A stretch of DNA of 64,000 nt, taken from contig NZ_LWEH01000013.1 in assembly GCF_001635455.1 (NCBI RefSeq), forward strand, positions 1 to 64,000, read 5' to 3'. The DNA is from Vibrio sp. HI00D65 (GTDB lineage Bacteria; Pseudomonadota; Gammaproteobacteria; Enterobacterales; Vibrionaceae). Within the stretch, counting starts at the first letter, position 1, and every line of letters begins with the position of its first letter. Made by a program: the position numbers and the translations under genes. Below are positions 52,563 to 62,290 of this stretch, piece after piece. Below the pieces are notes generated by a model that made no database searches, had not been told where the DNA came from, and was given only the letters and a program-made list of their open reading frames with translations.

Positions 52563-53783
52563 ATGTCCGTTATACAAAATAAAAAATTTCATTTAGTGGC
52601 TATTAGCTTGATTTCGGCGTTGATGGGCATAGGACAAAACGGTTTACTTGTCTCGTTACCGTTTCTTGTTGAACACTCTGCGTTCAGCTTACCTACGTGG
52701 TCTGTATTTATCGCGATTGGAAGTTTGCTGTTTTTGCCTTCCGCCCCTTTTTGGGGAAGGTACAGTGATAAACATGGCCCAAAGAAAGTGGTGTTACAGG
52801 CATTATCAGGAATGGCGGTTAGCTTTGCGTTATTGGCACTGTTTGCAATGAATAGCGCCTATTTTCAATCGGATAGCCATAGTGCTCGCGTGTACATTGT
52901 CTGTTTTATCGGGCTGGTCATCGCACGAATTCTATATGGCTGCACGGTCGCAGGTTTGGTGCCGGCAAGTCAGCACTGGGCAATATTGTTGTGTGGTGAG
53001 AAGAACCGATTGCAGGCGATAACATCGGTGAGTATCGGTTTGAGTGCTGGTCGATTGATTGGCCCACTCATCTCTATTGTGGCACTCAAATTTTCTTATT
53101 TCGCACCGCTCATGTTGATGATTCTACTGCCGTGTGTTGCGCTAGTCTTAGCTATTTTCTTGCCTGAACCGGCAATGCTCATTACCAGGCAGGCACAGCG
53201 AGAGAGCGCATCGTGGCTGCCCCCAAAAGGGCTATGGGTGTTTTTGTCGAGCGGGTTGTTGCTTTGTGCGACAGTGGCATTAACGCAATATAGCTTCTCG
53301 CCACTCATTTATGCTGTTACTAGTTGGTCAACTGAAAAAGTGAGTGATGCGATTGGCGTATTATTAACCATTAGTGCAGCGTTTACTTTTGCGACTCAAG
53401 TTTTGGTGGTTAAGAAAAGCAAATTGACGCCCCCAACTATGTATCGCTTTGGCGCATTATGTTTAGTGCTTGGGTTTATCGTGTTGCTGATATCTGATAT
53501 TTGGGTGTTTGGTGGTGCGATGATGTTGACAGCCATTGGTGCTGCGCTGCTTGTTCCTGCATACACGGTATTTGCGACTGAAAAACAAAATGAAGCCCCG
53601 GGTGCTGCCGCAGGCTTCATTTCGATGTCTCACACACTTGGCTATGGAGTCGCGTCGTTGCTGGCGTTCACCGCTACTCTCCATCCGCTATACCCCATCT
53701 ACTTGTGTCTGATCTTTGCCACACTCATTCTTGCCACATCGTTTTCAGTATCTAATAAAAACAGTTCCTTAGGTTTAGAATGA
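52563..53783 (+). CDS. MFS transporter, possibly linked to siderophore traffic
   Basis: This 406-residue protein has about twelve membrane segments. The MFS loop 2-3 motif is GRYSDKHGPKKVVLQA, and the second half includes FISMSHTLGYGVASLLAF. It belongs with the drug/metabolite efflux-type carriers. The Fur box in the shared promoter and the divergent siderophore operon suggest a role in siderophore export or recycling, but a drug exporter is as likely from sequence. Its 3' end overlaps the end of the decayed amidohydrolase by 32 bases. Confidence 0.78.
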   Translation: MSVIQNKKFHLVAISLISALMGIGQNGLLVSLPFLVEHSAFSLPTWSVFIAIGSLLFLPSAPFWGRYSDKHGPKKVVLQALSGMAVSFALLALFAMNSAYFQSDSHSARVYIVCFIGLVIARILYGCTVAGLVPASQHWAILLCGEKNRLQAITSVSIGLSAGRLIGPLISIVALKFSYFAPLMLMILLPCVALVLAIFLPEPAMLITRQAQRESASWLPPKGLWVFLSSGLLLCATVALTQYSFSPLIYAVTSWSTEKVSDAIGVLLTISAAFTFATQVLVVKKSKLTPPTMYRFGALCLVLGFIVLLISDIWVFGGAMMLTAIGAALLVPAYTVFATEKQNEAPGAAAGFISMSHTLGYGVASLLAFTATLHPLYPIYLCLIFATLILATSFSVSNKNSSLGLE

Positions 53784-55460
53784 GGTTAGTTTTAATCGTT
53801 CTGCGTATACACCACACCACATCGCCACGCAGTACCGTCATCAGCACTTGAGTCTTGGCAATGCCCCTTGCTGACAAGGTGGTGATATCTTTATTTAGAA
53901 TGGTGAAGTCTGCAGATTTACCAACTTCAATCGTATCTGTAATATCATCAATTCCTAGGCTTTTAGCGGCGTTGAGGGTGTAAGCGTCGATAGCGGTATA
54001 GATATCGGTTAGACCGGTTTTTCCCATGATCAAGCTATTCGCGATGCCAACCAGTGGGTTGATGTCGTGTACATTCCAGTCACTGCTTAACGTGATATTA
54101 GCGTCGGTTTTGAGGATTGCGTCGAGGTTCATCATGGCTTTCGCGCGTCTTGCACCTAACAAGGCATTAGCCCATTCGTGGTCATGTTGCACGACGTAGT
54201 CTGATCCAACTTGGAAATCCGCGGTTACACCGAGTTGTTTGAATCGTGGAACATCCTCATCATTGATCAATTCAACGTGGGTTAGCGTGTATGGCTTTTG
54301 CGAACCTTGCTTACGTACGTACGCTCTCGATGGCAGCTAAAGATTCTCGAACTGCGCCGTCACCAATGGCATGTATGTGGGCACTAAAGCCGATTTTTTC
54401 TAGGGCCGTTAACCACTGTTTCATCCGTGCTGGTGGAATGAAGTTCAAGCCGTTAGGAGAGTTTGATAAGTAAGTATCTAAGTAAGGAGCGAGCGTTTTT
54501 GCCGTGCCATTGATAAAAATACCACCGCTGTACATTTTCACCTGATCGACCAGCAATAGACGACTTTTGTCATCTGAGTACATCTTCTCGAACACTTCCA
54601 ATTGAGAAAGCATTGCCATGGAAGGGTAAACCTAGGGACGCAGTGAGACGCGTGCTGTAAGATCATGGTTTTGCTTGGCTTCTAGCCAAACATCATACCA
54701 ATCGCGCTTCCAATACATTCTACTATCACCTATGGTGGTGATACCGTATGCTGCTGCATCAAGGCCGTACATTAAGCCTTGGTAGTTCTGTTCGAAGAGT
54801 TCGCTTTGACTGTTCCACGCCATTTCCATGACTTGGTCACCGGCGTTGTCCAGTAAGATACCGTTGAGCCTACCGCTTGTAGGATCTTTTAAATATGCGC
54901 CGCCTTGTGGGTCTGGTGATTGCGGAATAATCCAGGTGATTTTTAGCGTTTTGGAGTTAACCCACATTGAATGTAAAGTCTGCTCCATGATCACGACTGG
55001 TCGATCGGGGAAGACACTGTCGATGATCTCAAGTGACGTGTACTCTGAGTCACTGTTGATTGTGGATTCCAAAGAAAATCCATACCCTATTAACCATCCT
55101 CTGCCGTTTGAATCCGCATTGATTTTACAGGCTTCTAAGTAGGGGATTAGTTCTTCAAGTGTTGCTTCTGAATCCAGCTCGTAAGTGCCACCCAGTTCCG
55201 AGGCGGCTTCAAAAACATGGTTGTGATTGTCTATGAAACGCGGCAGAACAAAAGCATTCCCTAAGTCGATAACGTCGGTATTCTGCCCTTGAAATGTTTG
55301 TGCTTGTTCGAGGCCGCCAATAAAAATGATCTTGCCGTGATAAGTAACGATAGAATCTGACTCTCGATGCCCGTATATCGGCATTAGTAAAAATTTGGTC
55401 AGCCGCTTGGTTTTGCACTGCTGATTGATGACCAAGAAGTCGTGCAGTTAATTGACCCAA
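53752..55460 (-). pseudogene. Amidohydrolase family 3 (YtcJ-like) gene with three lesions
   Basis: The pieces, read in order, are AADQIFTNADI, then IVTYHGKIIFIGG, RFIDNHNHVFEAASELGG (metal ligands HNH), HSMWVNSKTL, DQVKMYSGGIFING (with the expected Lys), IHAIGDGAVRESLAAIE and ISLSSDWNVHDINPL-like sequence (LSSDWNV). Lesions: a missing TA dinucleotide near 55373-55378 shifts the frame after NADI; TAG at 54629-54631 interrupts LRP-VYPS; an extra copy of a four-base repeat, (TACG)3 at 54312-54323, shifts the frame again before KQGSQKPYTLTHVELIND. The N-terminal signal peptide also seems lost. The enzyme would have been a metal-dependent amidase or deacylase. Confidence 0.88.
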
Positions 55461-55813
55461 CTTTTAACTCGGTTGAAAAAGGCGAAGTCAGCGACAAACA
55501 AGATAAGGTCGAAGCCTTTCTGATGTATCATTTTATTCACGATATTTCCGTAAAAGACTTAGATAGCCATTTGTATATTAGTGAAAGTAGCGTCAGGCGT
55601 TTGTATCAAAAGCACTACAACGAGAACTTCAGTCAGCGGTTGAAGAAAATTAGATTAAATGTCGCGTGTGATTTACTGCTAAATACATCTCTGCCTGTGA
55701 ATCTAATTATGGAGAAAGTCGGTTATGACAACCAAGCTAACTTCAATCGCCAGTTCAAATCTTATAAGCAGGTGACGCCGACTCAATATCGAGAGTCAAT
55801 GAAGCGGCTTTGA
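55442..55813 (+). pseudogene. AraC-family regulator truncated at its N-terminus
   Basis: The frame encodes the complete AraC DNA-binding domain (KDLDSHLYISESSVRRLYQK, IMEKVGYDNQANFNRQFKSY, TPTQYRESM) but only about 25 residues before it. The frame is open back to 55391 without a good start codon, reading FALLIDDQEVVQLIDPT, which looks like the end of a normal sensor domain. The rest of that domain is absent and the sequence runs straight into the dead amidohydrolase's 5' end. A deletion between two divergent genes explains both truncations. A short DNA-binding fragment may still be made from the GTG at 55442. Confidence 0.7.
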
Positions 55814-55960
55814 TTCATTCACCAACGAAACGATTTCCATAAACGCCTGAATAATTTAATGTTATATGAACCATGCTAATGAGGTTCACGTATTAACAAG
55901 GACGTAAGTTAAGACTCAAATAACTTACTCGTATTACGATTAAAACAAGTCGAGGTTAGG

Positions 55961-56479
55961 ATGAAGAAAATACTTTTGCTGCTGAGTGTGATTTTATTGG
56001 GTGGATGCGTTGGCATGCCAGAAACCGTCAAGCCAGTTCAGCAGTTTGAATTGGATAGATATTTAGGGAAATGGTACGAAGTGGCTCGTTTGGATCACTC
56101 ATTTGAGCGCGGCTTAAGTAATGTGAGCGCTGAATACAGCCTACGCGATGATGGCGGCGTGAAAGTGATCAACCGTGGCTATTCGGCTGAAAAGGGCGAA
56201 TGGAATGAGGCAGAAGGCAAAGCGTACTTTGTTGAAGGTAGCGACCAAGGTTACTTAAAAGTGTCATTCTTCGGTCCGTTTTATGGTGCTTATGTGGTGT
56301 TTGAATTGGAAGAGGAAGGATACCAATACGCGTTCGTTTCCGGCCCCGACACCGATTACTTATGGCTACTAGCAAGAACGCCTGAAGTTGCACCAGAAGT
56401 GATGGAGAAGTTTAAAGCGATGTCGAAAGAGCGTGGGTTTAATACCGATGAGCTGATCATTGTGGAACATATCCAATAA
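55961..56479 (+). CDS. blc: Outer-membrane lipocalin Blc
   Basis: This 172-residue lipoprotein has a lipobox (VILLGGCVG). The lipocalin fold shows its three conserved regions: LDRYLGKWYEVARLDHSFER (G-x-W), AYVVFELEEEGYQYAFVSGP (T-D-Y follows) and LWLLARTPEVAPEVMEKF (Arg). Blc binds lysophospholipids and is linked to membrane repair under stress. It has its own strong terminator and reads toward the TetR gene. Confidence 0.93.
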   Translation: MKKILLLLSVILLGGCVGMPETVKPVQQFELDRYLGKWYEVARLDHSFERGLSNVSAEYSLRDDGGVKVINRGYSAEKGEWNEAEGKAYFVEGSDQGYLKVSFFGPFYGAYVVFELEEEGYQYAFVSGPDTDYLWLLARTPEVAPEVMEKFKAMSKERGFNTDELIIVEHIQ

Positions 56480-56518
56480 ACTGACCGCTATTATTGCTGA
56501 GAGTGACTGATGATTGAT

Positions 56519-56554
56519 AAGGCACAGAGGATGACTTTCTCTGTGCCTTTTTTA
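56519..56554 (+). terminator. Terminator after blc
   Basis: GGCACAGAG and CTCTGTGCC form a perfect nine-pair stem, extended by AA/TT, followed by TTTTTTTA. Confidence 0.92.
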
Positions 56555-56573
56555 TTCAAAGATAGAGCTACAA

Positions 56574-57209
56574 TTAACGAGGCTGGTTTCCGTTCAAGAA
56601 AAGTGCAACGCATTCGCGCGTGTAGTTGAGCCTTTCTTTATCGGATTCACCGCTATCGTGACCGAAGAAAGACCAATAGGCTGATTTGCCATGAAACATC
56701 AGCAGCAGTTGACGAGCTGCAATGATCGGTGAGCTAGACGTCGACAAAGTAAGGTCACCAGAATCTATTTTTGATTGCAGGTAATCGGCGAGTAATTTCG
56801 TTGTTTTTTGAGGGCCACTTTCTAAATAGATAGAGGCGATCTCTGGGTGTGTGTTGGATTGGCTTACCGCATTCTGAAAGGTTTGTCGTGACTGTTCATC
56901 CAGTAATAAGTCCTGAAACTTCACACCAAACTTCACCAATTCTTCTTCCAAAGTGGCGTCCATATCAAAGGCTGAATGGCTCAGCTCACGCTCGGCACAT
57001 TCGGTTTGCATGCAGGTTTCAAAAAGTACGTCTTTATTTTTAAAGTGAGAGTAGACCGTTTGCTTGGAAACGTTCGCTGCTTTGGCTATTTGATCCATAT
57101 TGATCTTGAAGCCATGTTCAGAGAAAAGTTTACTTGCTGCGGTTAAGATCTGCGATCTCTTCTGTTCACTTTTGATGATTTTCGTCACGTGCTTATTTCT
57201 CGCTACCAA
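56574..57209 (-). CDS. TetR-family repressor of the RND efflux genes
   Basis: This 211-residue protein has the TetR DNA-binding domain (RSQILTAASKLFSEHGFKIN, MDQIAKAANVSKQTVYSHFK) and an all-helical ligand domain. A perfect palindrome lies in the region between it and the divergent RND genes. It probably represses both and is released by a substrate of the pump. Confidence 0.92.
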   Translation of the reverse strand: MVARNKHVTKIIKSEQKRSQILTAASKLFSEHGFKINMDQIAKAANVSKQTVYSHFKNKDVLFETCMQTECAERELSHSAFDMDATLEEELVKFGVKFQDLLLDEQSRQTFQNAVSQSNTHPEIASIYLESGPQKTTKLLADYLQSKIDSGDLTLSTSSSPIIAARQLLLMFHGKSAYWSFFGHDSGESDKERLNYTRECVALFLNGNQPR

Positions 57210-57292
57210 GTGCTAACTCGTTGTGCGCTAGCATTATGCTTTTTGTGATGGTTTTATCAATCACTAACGATGAAACTTATTTTTAACATAAT

Positions 57293-57313
57293 CAAACTAG
57301 ACAGTCTAGTTTG
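57293..57313. promoter_or_regulatory. Candidate TetR operator (21-bp perfect palindrome)
   Basis: CAAACTAGAC and GTCTAGTTTG are exact inverted copies around a single central A. The site lies 84 bases before the repressor start and 55 before the RND adaptor start. Confidence 0.82.
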
Positions 57314-57367
57314 GTTTGGTTAGTCTAAAAAAAGAACATAATTGAGTACCGCATAGGAACAGTGAGT

Positions 57368-58489
57368 ATGTATAAATTGATGAAGGGAAGCGCAGTAGCC
57401 GTGGCGTTGTCGACTCTTCTTTTTGGGTGTGGTGAAAGCACACAAGCCGAGACAACCTCTGATGCTGCGAGCACTGCCGAATCGAACAGTGCTGGCTCGA
57501 CAGTGTTAACGGTAGAAACCGTCGCCCTAGAACGTTCTCCATCATACGAAGTACAACGTGAATATGTCGGTGTGGTAAAAGCGGGCCAACAGGCGAATCT
57601 CGGCTTTGAATTGGCGGGGAAAGTTAACGAGATTCTGGTGGATGTCGGTGACACAGTCACAGAAGGTCAGCCGTTAATCAAGTTAGATACTCAGCTGTTG
57701 AAGACCGAATCCAGCCAACTAAAAGCACAAGCTGAAGAAGTGAAAGCGCAATTGAGCCTTGTGGCTGCGAACTTAAAACGTCAACGCTCACTGAAAGCAA
57801 AAGGCTTCAGTGCCGAAGCAGAAATCGACTCGTTAACCAGTGAGCAGCGTGTATTGCAAGCGAACTTGCTGCGCATTGACGCCTCGGTGAAAGGTAATGA
57901 TCTCAAGCTAGTGAAGTCGACGATTCTTGCACCTTATTCTGGCACTATCGCCACTCGATTTGTCTCGTTAGGTGATGTGGTCAATGTCGGTAATCCAACG
58001 CTTAATCTATTGGCATCGGAAGACAAAGAAGCCTTTATTGGTATTCCAGCCCACCAAATGCAAAAGGTCACGTCACTCTCTGCGCCTAGTATCCGAGTTG
58101 GACTTAACGATTATGCAGTAGAGCTATTGAATCCGGGGGCGATGGTCGACACTCAGTCTCGCAGTGTTGGATTGCGCTACCTATTTCCGGAGCAATCTTC
58201 GGTATTGGAAGGGCAACTGGCCTACCTTCAATTTGACGAACAAGTTGAGGAGCAAGGCTATTGGGTCCCTTTAACTGGCTTAATTGATGGCTTGCGTGGT
58301 GTGTGGAATATCTTTGTAATTGGCGATGGCAACAAGGTTGAACGTAGAAGTGTTCAGGTGTTGTTTGCTAACAATCAACAAGCGTATGTGAGTGGTGCGA
58401 TTGAAGATGGTGAGCAGGTTATTGCGAGTGGTTTACATCGCTTGGTTCCAGGCCAAACCGTGAAGCCAATAAGCACTGCTGCTGAATAG
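57368..58489 (+). CDS. RND efflux periplasmic adaptor (membrane fusion protein), lipoprotein
   Basis: This protein of about 373 residues has a lipobox (STLLFGCGES) and a Ser/Thr-rich linker. The lipoyl/barrel-sandwich halves are VVKAGQQANLGFELAGKVNE and LVKSTILAPYSGTIATRFVS, with a coiled coil between (AQAEEVKAQLSLVAANLKRQ). The C-terminal beta-barrel ends VIASGLHRLVPGQTVKP. It links the inner-membrane pump to an outer-membrane channel. A GTG at 57362 is in frame, but the ATG at 57368 starts the signal. It is followed eight bases later by the pump gene. No outer-membrane channel gene is present, so a TolC-type protein elsewhere is needed. Confidence 0.92.
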   Translation: MYKLMKGSAVAVALSTLLFGCGESTQAETTSDAASTAESNSAGSTVLTVETVALERSPSYEVQREYVGVVKAGQQANLGFELAGKVNEILVDVGDTVTEGQPLIKLDTQLLKTESSQLKAQAEEVKAQLSLVAANLKRQRSLKAKGFSAEAEIDSLTSEQRVLQANLLRIDASVKGNDLKLVKSTILAPYSGTIATRFVSLGDVVNVGNPTLNLLASEDKEAFIGIPAHQMQKVTSLSAPSIRVGLNDYAVELLNPGAMVDTQSRSVGLRYLFPEQSSVLEGQLAYLQFDEQVEEQGYWVPLTGLIDGLRGVWNIFVIGDGNKVERRSVQVLFANNQQAYVSGAIEDGEQVIASGLHRLVPGQTVKPISTAAE

Positions 58490-58497
58490 GGAATAGT

Positions 58498-61400
58498 ATG
58501 AAAATCATAGAGACTATTTCCAATACCCGACTGTTGATCTTAATGACAGCGCTGCTGATGGTAAGTGGCATTTCAGCCTTCATGACGCTGCCGCGCGCAG
58601 AAGATCCGGTGATCATCAACCGTTATGCGAATATCACGACGAGTTTTCCAGGTGCCAGTGCCAAACGAGTGGAAACTTTGGTTACAGAGGTTATCGAGAA
58701 TAAGCTTCGTGAGCTGAGTGAAGTTAAACTGGTGAGATCAACCTCAAGGCCGAGCGTGTCTATTGTGACGCTTGAGCTTGATGACACTATCACCGAGCCC
58801 GAACCTGTTTGGTCGCAAGCACGTGACAAGCTGTCTGATATCGAATCCATTTTACCTGCGGGTGCCCATTCTCCCGATCTCGACAGTGACCATACCTATG
58901 CTTTCACCACCATTGCTTCTTTGACTTGGTCTGGTGCTGGTGAGCCTGATCGCTTAACACTAGGGCGTTATGCCAAAGAGTTAGCCAAGCGATTAAGAAC
59001 CCTTTCGGGCACTGAGTTCGTTGATGAATACGGGATGCCTCAAGAAGAAATCCAGATAAGCCTGCGAACTGCTGATGCTGCAGCGCTTGGTCGCTCTAGT
59101 TCAAACATCGCAGAGTCGCTAGAAGGGGCAGATGCTAAGAACTCAGCAGGTGAACTGGTTAGCGCGTATTCTCGATTTGGTTTAGAGATTGAATCGGAAC
59201 TTGATTCGATTGAACGTATTAAGCAAGTCCCTATCGCGACGGATAGCAATGGTCACATCATCCGCATGGAAGACATTGCTTCGGTAAAGCGTGGTGAGAA
59301 AACCCCACAAGATCAGATCGCCATTATTGATGGTGAACCGGGTGTGATCGTCGCGGCGCGAATGCACCCTGATCTTCGGGTTGATAGCTGGACTTCACGT
59401 GCTAATGCGTTGATCGACAAGTTTCAACAAGAGCTGCCAAGTAATATCGATGTCACCTTGCTGTTCAATCAGCAGGGCTATACCGAAAGTCGCCTAGATG
59501 ATTTAGGTAAAAGCTTGATGATCGGTTTCGGTTTGATCTTGATTGTATTGTTTGTGACCTTAGGTGTCCGTGCGGCAATATTAGTGGCTATTTCGCTGCC
59601 ACTCACTTCACTGCTTACGCTATCGATCATGAAAATCACTGGTGTGCCAATCAACCAGATGTCAGTCACGGGCTTGATTGTTGCGCTCGGGATCATGGTC
59701 GATAACGCAGTGGTGATGGTTGATACGATTCAGGCGTATCGATTGAAAGGGCAGCACAGGGCAGAAGCAACCATGAATGCGCTGAAGCACTTGTGGGTTC
59801 CCCTACTTGGCTCAACCTTGACTACGGTTCTGGCGTTTGCACCGATTATCTTGATGCCGGGTGCATCGGGTGAATTTGTTGGTGGTATTGCGATTACCGT
59901 CTCTTTCTCATTAATCGGTTCTTACATTATCTCGCACACCTTAATTGCTGGCTTAGCGACAAGGTTACTGCCGAAACAATTGAGTGATGTGGACAAGAAG
60001 GGGCAACATCACTGGTACATGACGGGCTTAAGAGTTCCTGCTCTAACACGTTGGTTCTCATCTTCTGTCCGTTTTGGTGTCACACATCCAATCATCACTA
60101 TTGCGTTGGTATTGTTGGTGCCGTTTACTGGCTACTGGAGCATGTCTCAACTGACTGAGCAATTCTTCCCGCCATCAGACAGAGACATGTTTGAGATTCA
60201 GGTTTACATGCCGCCGCAAGCCAGTATTTATGCGACGAAAAATACCTCGGAAAAAATAGACGACATCATTCATCGCTATCCAGAAGTGGAGCGTATTGAT
60301 TGGCTAGTGGGCGCTAACTTCCCATCTTTCTATTACAACTTGCAGGCAAGGCAAAACAACGCTCCGTACTTCTCGCAAGCCATGGTGAAAACAGAGAACT
60401 TTGACCAAGCCAATGCGCTAATTCCACAGCTGCAAAAGGTGTTGGATGAAGAGGTACCAGAAGCGCAAATCTTGGTACGAAAGCTTAACCAAGGGCCTCC
60501 ATTTACCGCGCCAGTTGAGCTGCGTGTTTATGGTGAAAATCTTGATACCTTAAAAGCTATTGGTGAAGATGTTCGTCTGATTTTGGCCGGTGTTCCTAAT
60601 GTCACTCACACAAGGGAAACGCTGCAACCGGGTACGCCAAAGGTGTGGCTGAAGGTCGATGAAGATACGGCAAAACTCAACGGTATTTCACTGAATCAGT
60701 TTGCTGGCATGTTGCAAACCACATTGATTGGCCGTGAAAGTGGCTCTGTGATTGAGGGCAGTGAGTCAGTGCCTATTCGTGTTCGTGTTGCTGATGAAGC
60801 CCGTGAAAACCTGACCCATTTAAGCAATATTCGTTTGCCAATCAGCTCTGAAGTCGACTCGACGGGCATTAATGTTTCGACTTTGGCTGAGCTTGAACTG
60901 ACCACCAGTCGTGGTGCGATTACTCGTCGTAACGGACAACGTGTTAACACCATAGAGGGCTACATTGAAGCGGGCGTCTTGCCGCAAACCGTGCTCAATG
61001 AGTTCCAACACCGATTGGAAAGTTACGAAATTCCATCGGGCTACAGCATCGAGTTTGGCGGAGAGTCGGCAGAGCGCGATCATTCGGTAAATAGTCTTAT
61101 CTCGAATGTTGCTGTTGTGGTTGTGTTGATGGTGTTAGTCGTCGTGATGTCGTTTAACTCGTTTAGGTTAAGTAGCATCATCTTTATGGTAGCGGCATTA
61201 GCTGGTGGGCTAGGATTGCTATCGGTGTGGATCTTCGGCTATCCATTTGGTTTTACAGTGATCATAGCGATGCTTGGAATTGCAGGGCTAGCGATTAATG
61301 CAGCTATCGTTATTTTGGCGGAGTTGAAGCTCGACGAACAAGCATCAACTGGCAATGTTGATGCGGTTGTAGAGGCGGTGATGTCGTGTACTCGTCATAT

Positions 61401-61572
61401 CAGCTCAACTACGATCACCACTGTCGGTGGATTTATGCCGTTGATTATTGCTGGTGGTGGCTTCTGGCCTCCGTTCGCGGTTGCGATTGTTGGCGGTACG
61501 GTACTAACCACACTTATCTCATTCTATTTTGTGCCTGTGGTTTATCGTTTGATGACTAAAAAAACAGCGTAA
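58498..61572 (+). CDS. RND efflux pump, inner-membrane component
   Basis: This 1024-residue pump has the RND layout of twelve membrane segments in two halves, each with a large periplasmic loop. Family marks include PRAEDPVIINRYANITTSFP after the first segment and GLIVALGIMVDNAVVMVDTI in segment 4, where the Asp-Asn pair stands in place of the double Asp used for proton relay in many drug pumps. The second half has FTVIIAMLGIAGLAINAAIV. It is closest to the less studied AcrB-like group lacking one relay acid. Substrates are unknown. It is co-transcribed with the adaptor and controlled by the TetR protein. Confidence 0.92.
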   Translation: MKIIETISNTRLLILMTALLMVSGISAFMTLPRAEDPVIINRYANITTSFPGASAKRVETLVTEVIENKLRELSEVKLVRSTSRPSVSIVTLELDDTITEPEPVWSQARDKLSDIESILPAGAHSPDLDSDHTYAFTTIASLTWSGAGEPDRLTLGRYAKELAKRLRTLSGTEFVDEYGMPQEEIQISLRTADAAALGRSSSNIAESLEGADAKNSAGELVSAYSRFGLEIESELDSIERIKQVPIATDSNGHIIRMEDIASVKRGEKTPQDQIAIIDGEPGVIVAARMHPDLRVDSWTSRANALIDKFQQELPSNIDVTLLFNQQGYTESRLDDLGKSLMIGFGLILIVLFVTLGVRAAILVAISLPLTSLLTLSIMKITGVPINQMSVTGLIVALGIMVDNAVVMVDTIQAYRLKGQHRAEATMNALKHLWVPLLGSTLTTVLAFAPIILMPGASGEFVGGIAITVSFSLIGSYIISHTLIAGLATRLLPKQLSDVDKKGQHHWYMTGLRVPALTRWFSSSVRFGVTHPIITIALVLLVPFTGYWSMSQLTEQFFPPSDRDMFEIQVYMPPQASIYATKNTSEKIDDIIHRYPEVERIDWLVGANFPSFYYNLQARQNNAPYFSQAMVKTENFDQANALIPQLQKVLDEEVPEAQILVRKLNQGPPFTAPVELRVYGENLDTLKAIGEDVRLILAGVPNVTHTRETLQPGTPKVWLKVDEDTAKLNGISLNQFAGMLQTTLIGRESGSVIEGSESVPIRVRVADEARENLTHLSNIRLPISSEVDSTGINVSTLAELELTTSRGAITRRNGQRVNTIEGYIEAGVLPQTVLNEFQHRLESYEIPSGYSIEFGGESAERDHSVNSLISNVAVVVVLMVLVVVMSFNSFRLSSIIFMVAALAGGLGLLSVWIFGYPFGFTVIIAMLGIAGLAINAAIVILAELKLDEQASTGNVDAVVEAVMSCTRHISSTTITTVGGFMPLIIAGGGFWPPFAVAIVGGTVLTTLISFYFVPVVYRLMTKKTA

Positions 61573-62290
61573 AACCATGGCACCACAAGTGGTATAATTG
61601 ATAAACCAGCACCCTTACTTTCCTCGAAGTGAGAGAGTAAGGGTGTGCTTGCCTCTAGGTTTTGTTGGCAAAAATGACTCCTTTTACTCTTCTTTAACTT
61701 GATTGATCTTCTATTTCGATACCAATCATCGCGATGAAATGAAGCTTGTCATTCATATTGGAAATTAATACTTCGTACTAACAATTTATTTATGAATACC
61801 ATTAAGCTTGTATGTGAATTCATAAATTTGAACAAGATCACGCTTTATTTAATTCGTGATTTCTAATGTAGTTCATCATTGTGGTGGTCGTTGACTACCT
61901 GCCTCTTCGTCAATTGTTTCTTTGCAATTCCTTTTCACCATTAACTTTGTTGATGTAGCACGCCTATCTCGTGCACCTTTCTCTCGACTCATTTCAGCCA
62001 TTCTACTTTCATAACTGGAAGGTTAGTTTTCAAGTTTGCTGGGTGAGCTTTCAATTCAAACTCTCCATAATGCGCCAAATGTAACAATGCATTTCAAAGT
62101 GTAACAATTAAGTCATAATTTTTGTGTGGTTTTAACCGTGCGGTAATGTTTTCACCAAGAAAAATTAAACTTAATTTGGCTTCCCTTTGAGATGCAGCGT
62201 TTCACATGCTCAACACATAAATATTCTAATGACCATGATAACCAGTACTCGGACATTCGATTTGAGACTGGATAACCATCGAGAAAGTTA
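61573..62290. other. Long non-coding region before the cyo operon
   Basis: These 718 bases hold no convincing gene. A long hairpin, CACCCTTACT (61610-61619) with AGTAAGGGTG (61636-61645), lies just after the RND gene and may end its transcript, although no T-run follows directly. A nine-base direct repeat TGTAACAAT occurs at 62080-62088 and 62100-62108, exactly 20 bases apart, and may be a tandem regulator site for cyo. The last 150 bases are AT-rich and presumably hold the cyo promoter. Confidence 0.5.
61610..61645 (+). terminator. Hairpin after the RND operon
   Basis: CACCCTTACT and AGTAAGGGTG are exact ten-base inverted copies with a 16-base loop. The missing T-run makes intrinsic termination uncertain. 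Confidence 0.5.

Noticed and set aside
55209..55460. 83-codon frame treated as a separate gene
   Set aside because: Its first residues (AADQIFTNADI) are the start of the amidohydrolase. The rest is out-of-frame sequence after the dinucleotide loss.
10858..55460. Amber suppression as explanation for the several TAG codons in otherwise good genes
   Set aside because: The same genes also carry frameshifts, lost starts or deletions, and other remnants are broken by TAA or TGA. Ordinary pseudogene decay explains them all.
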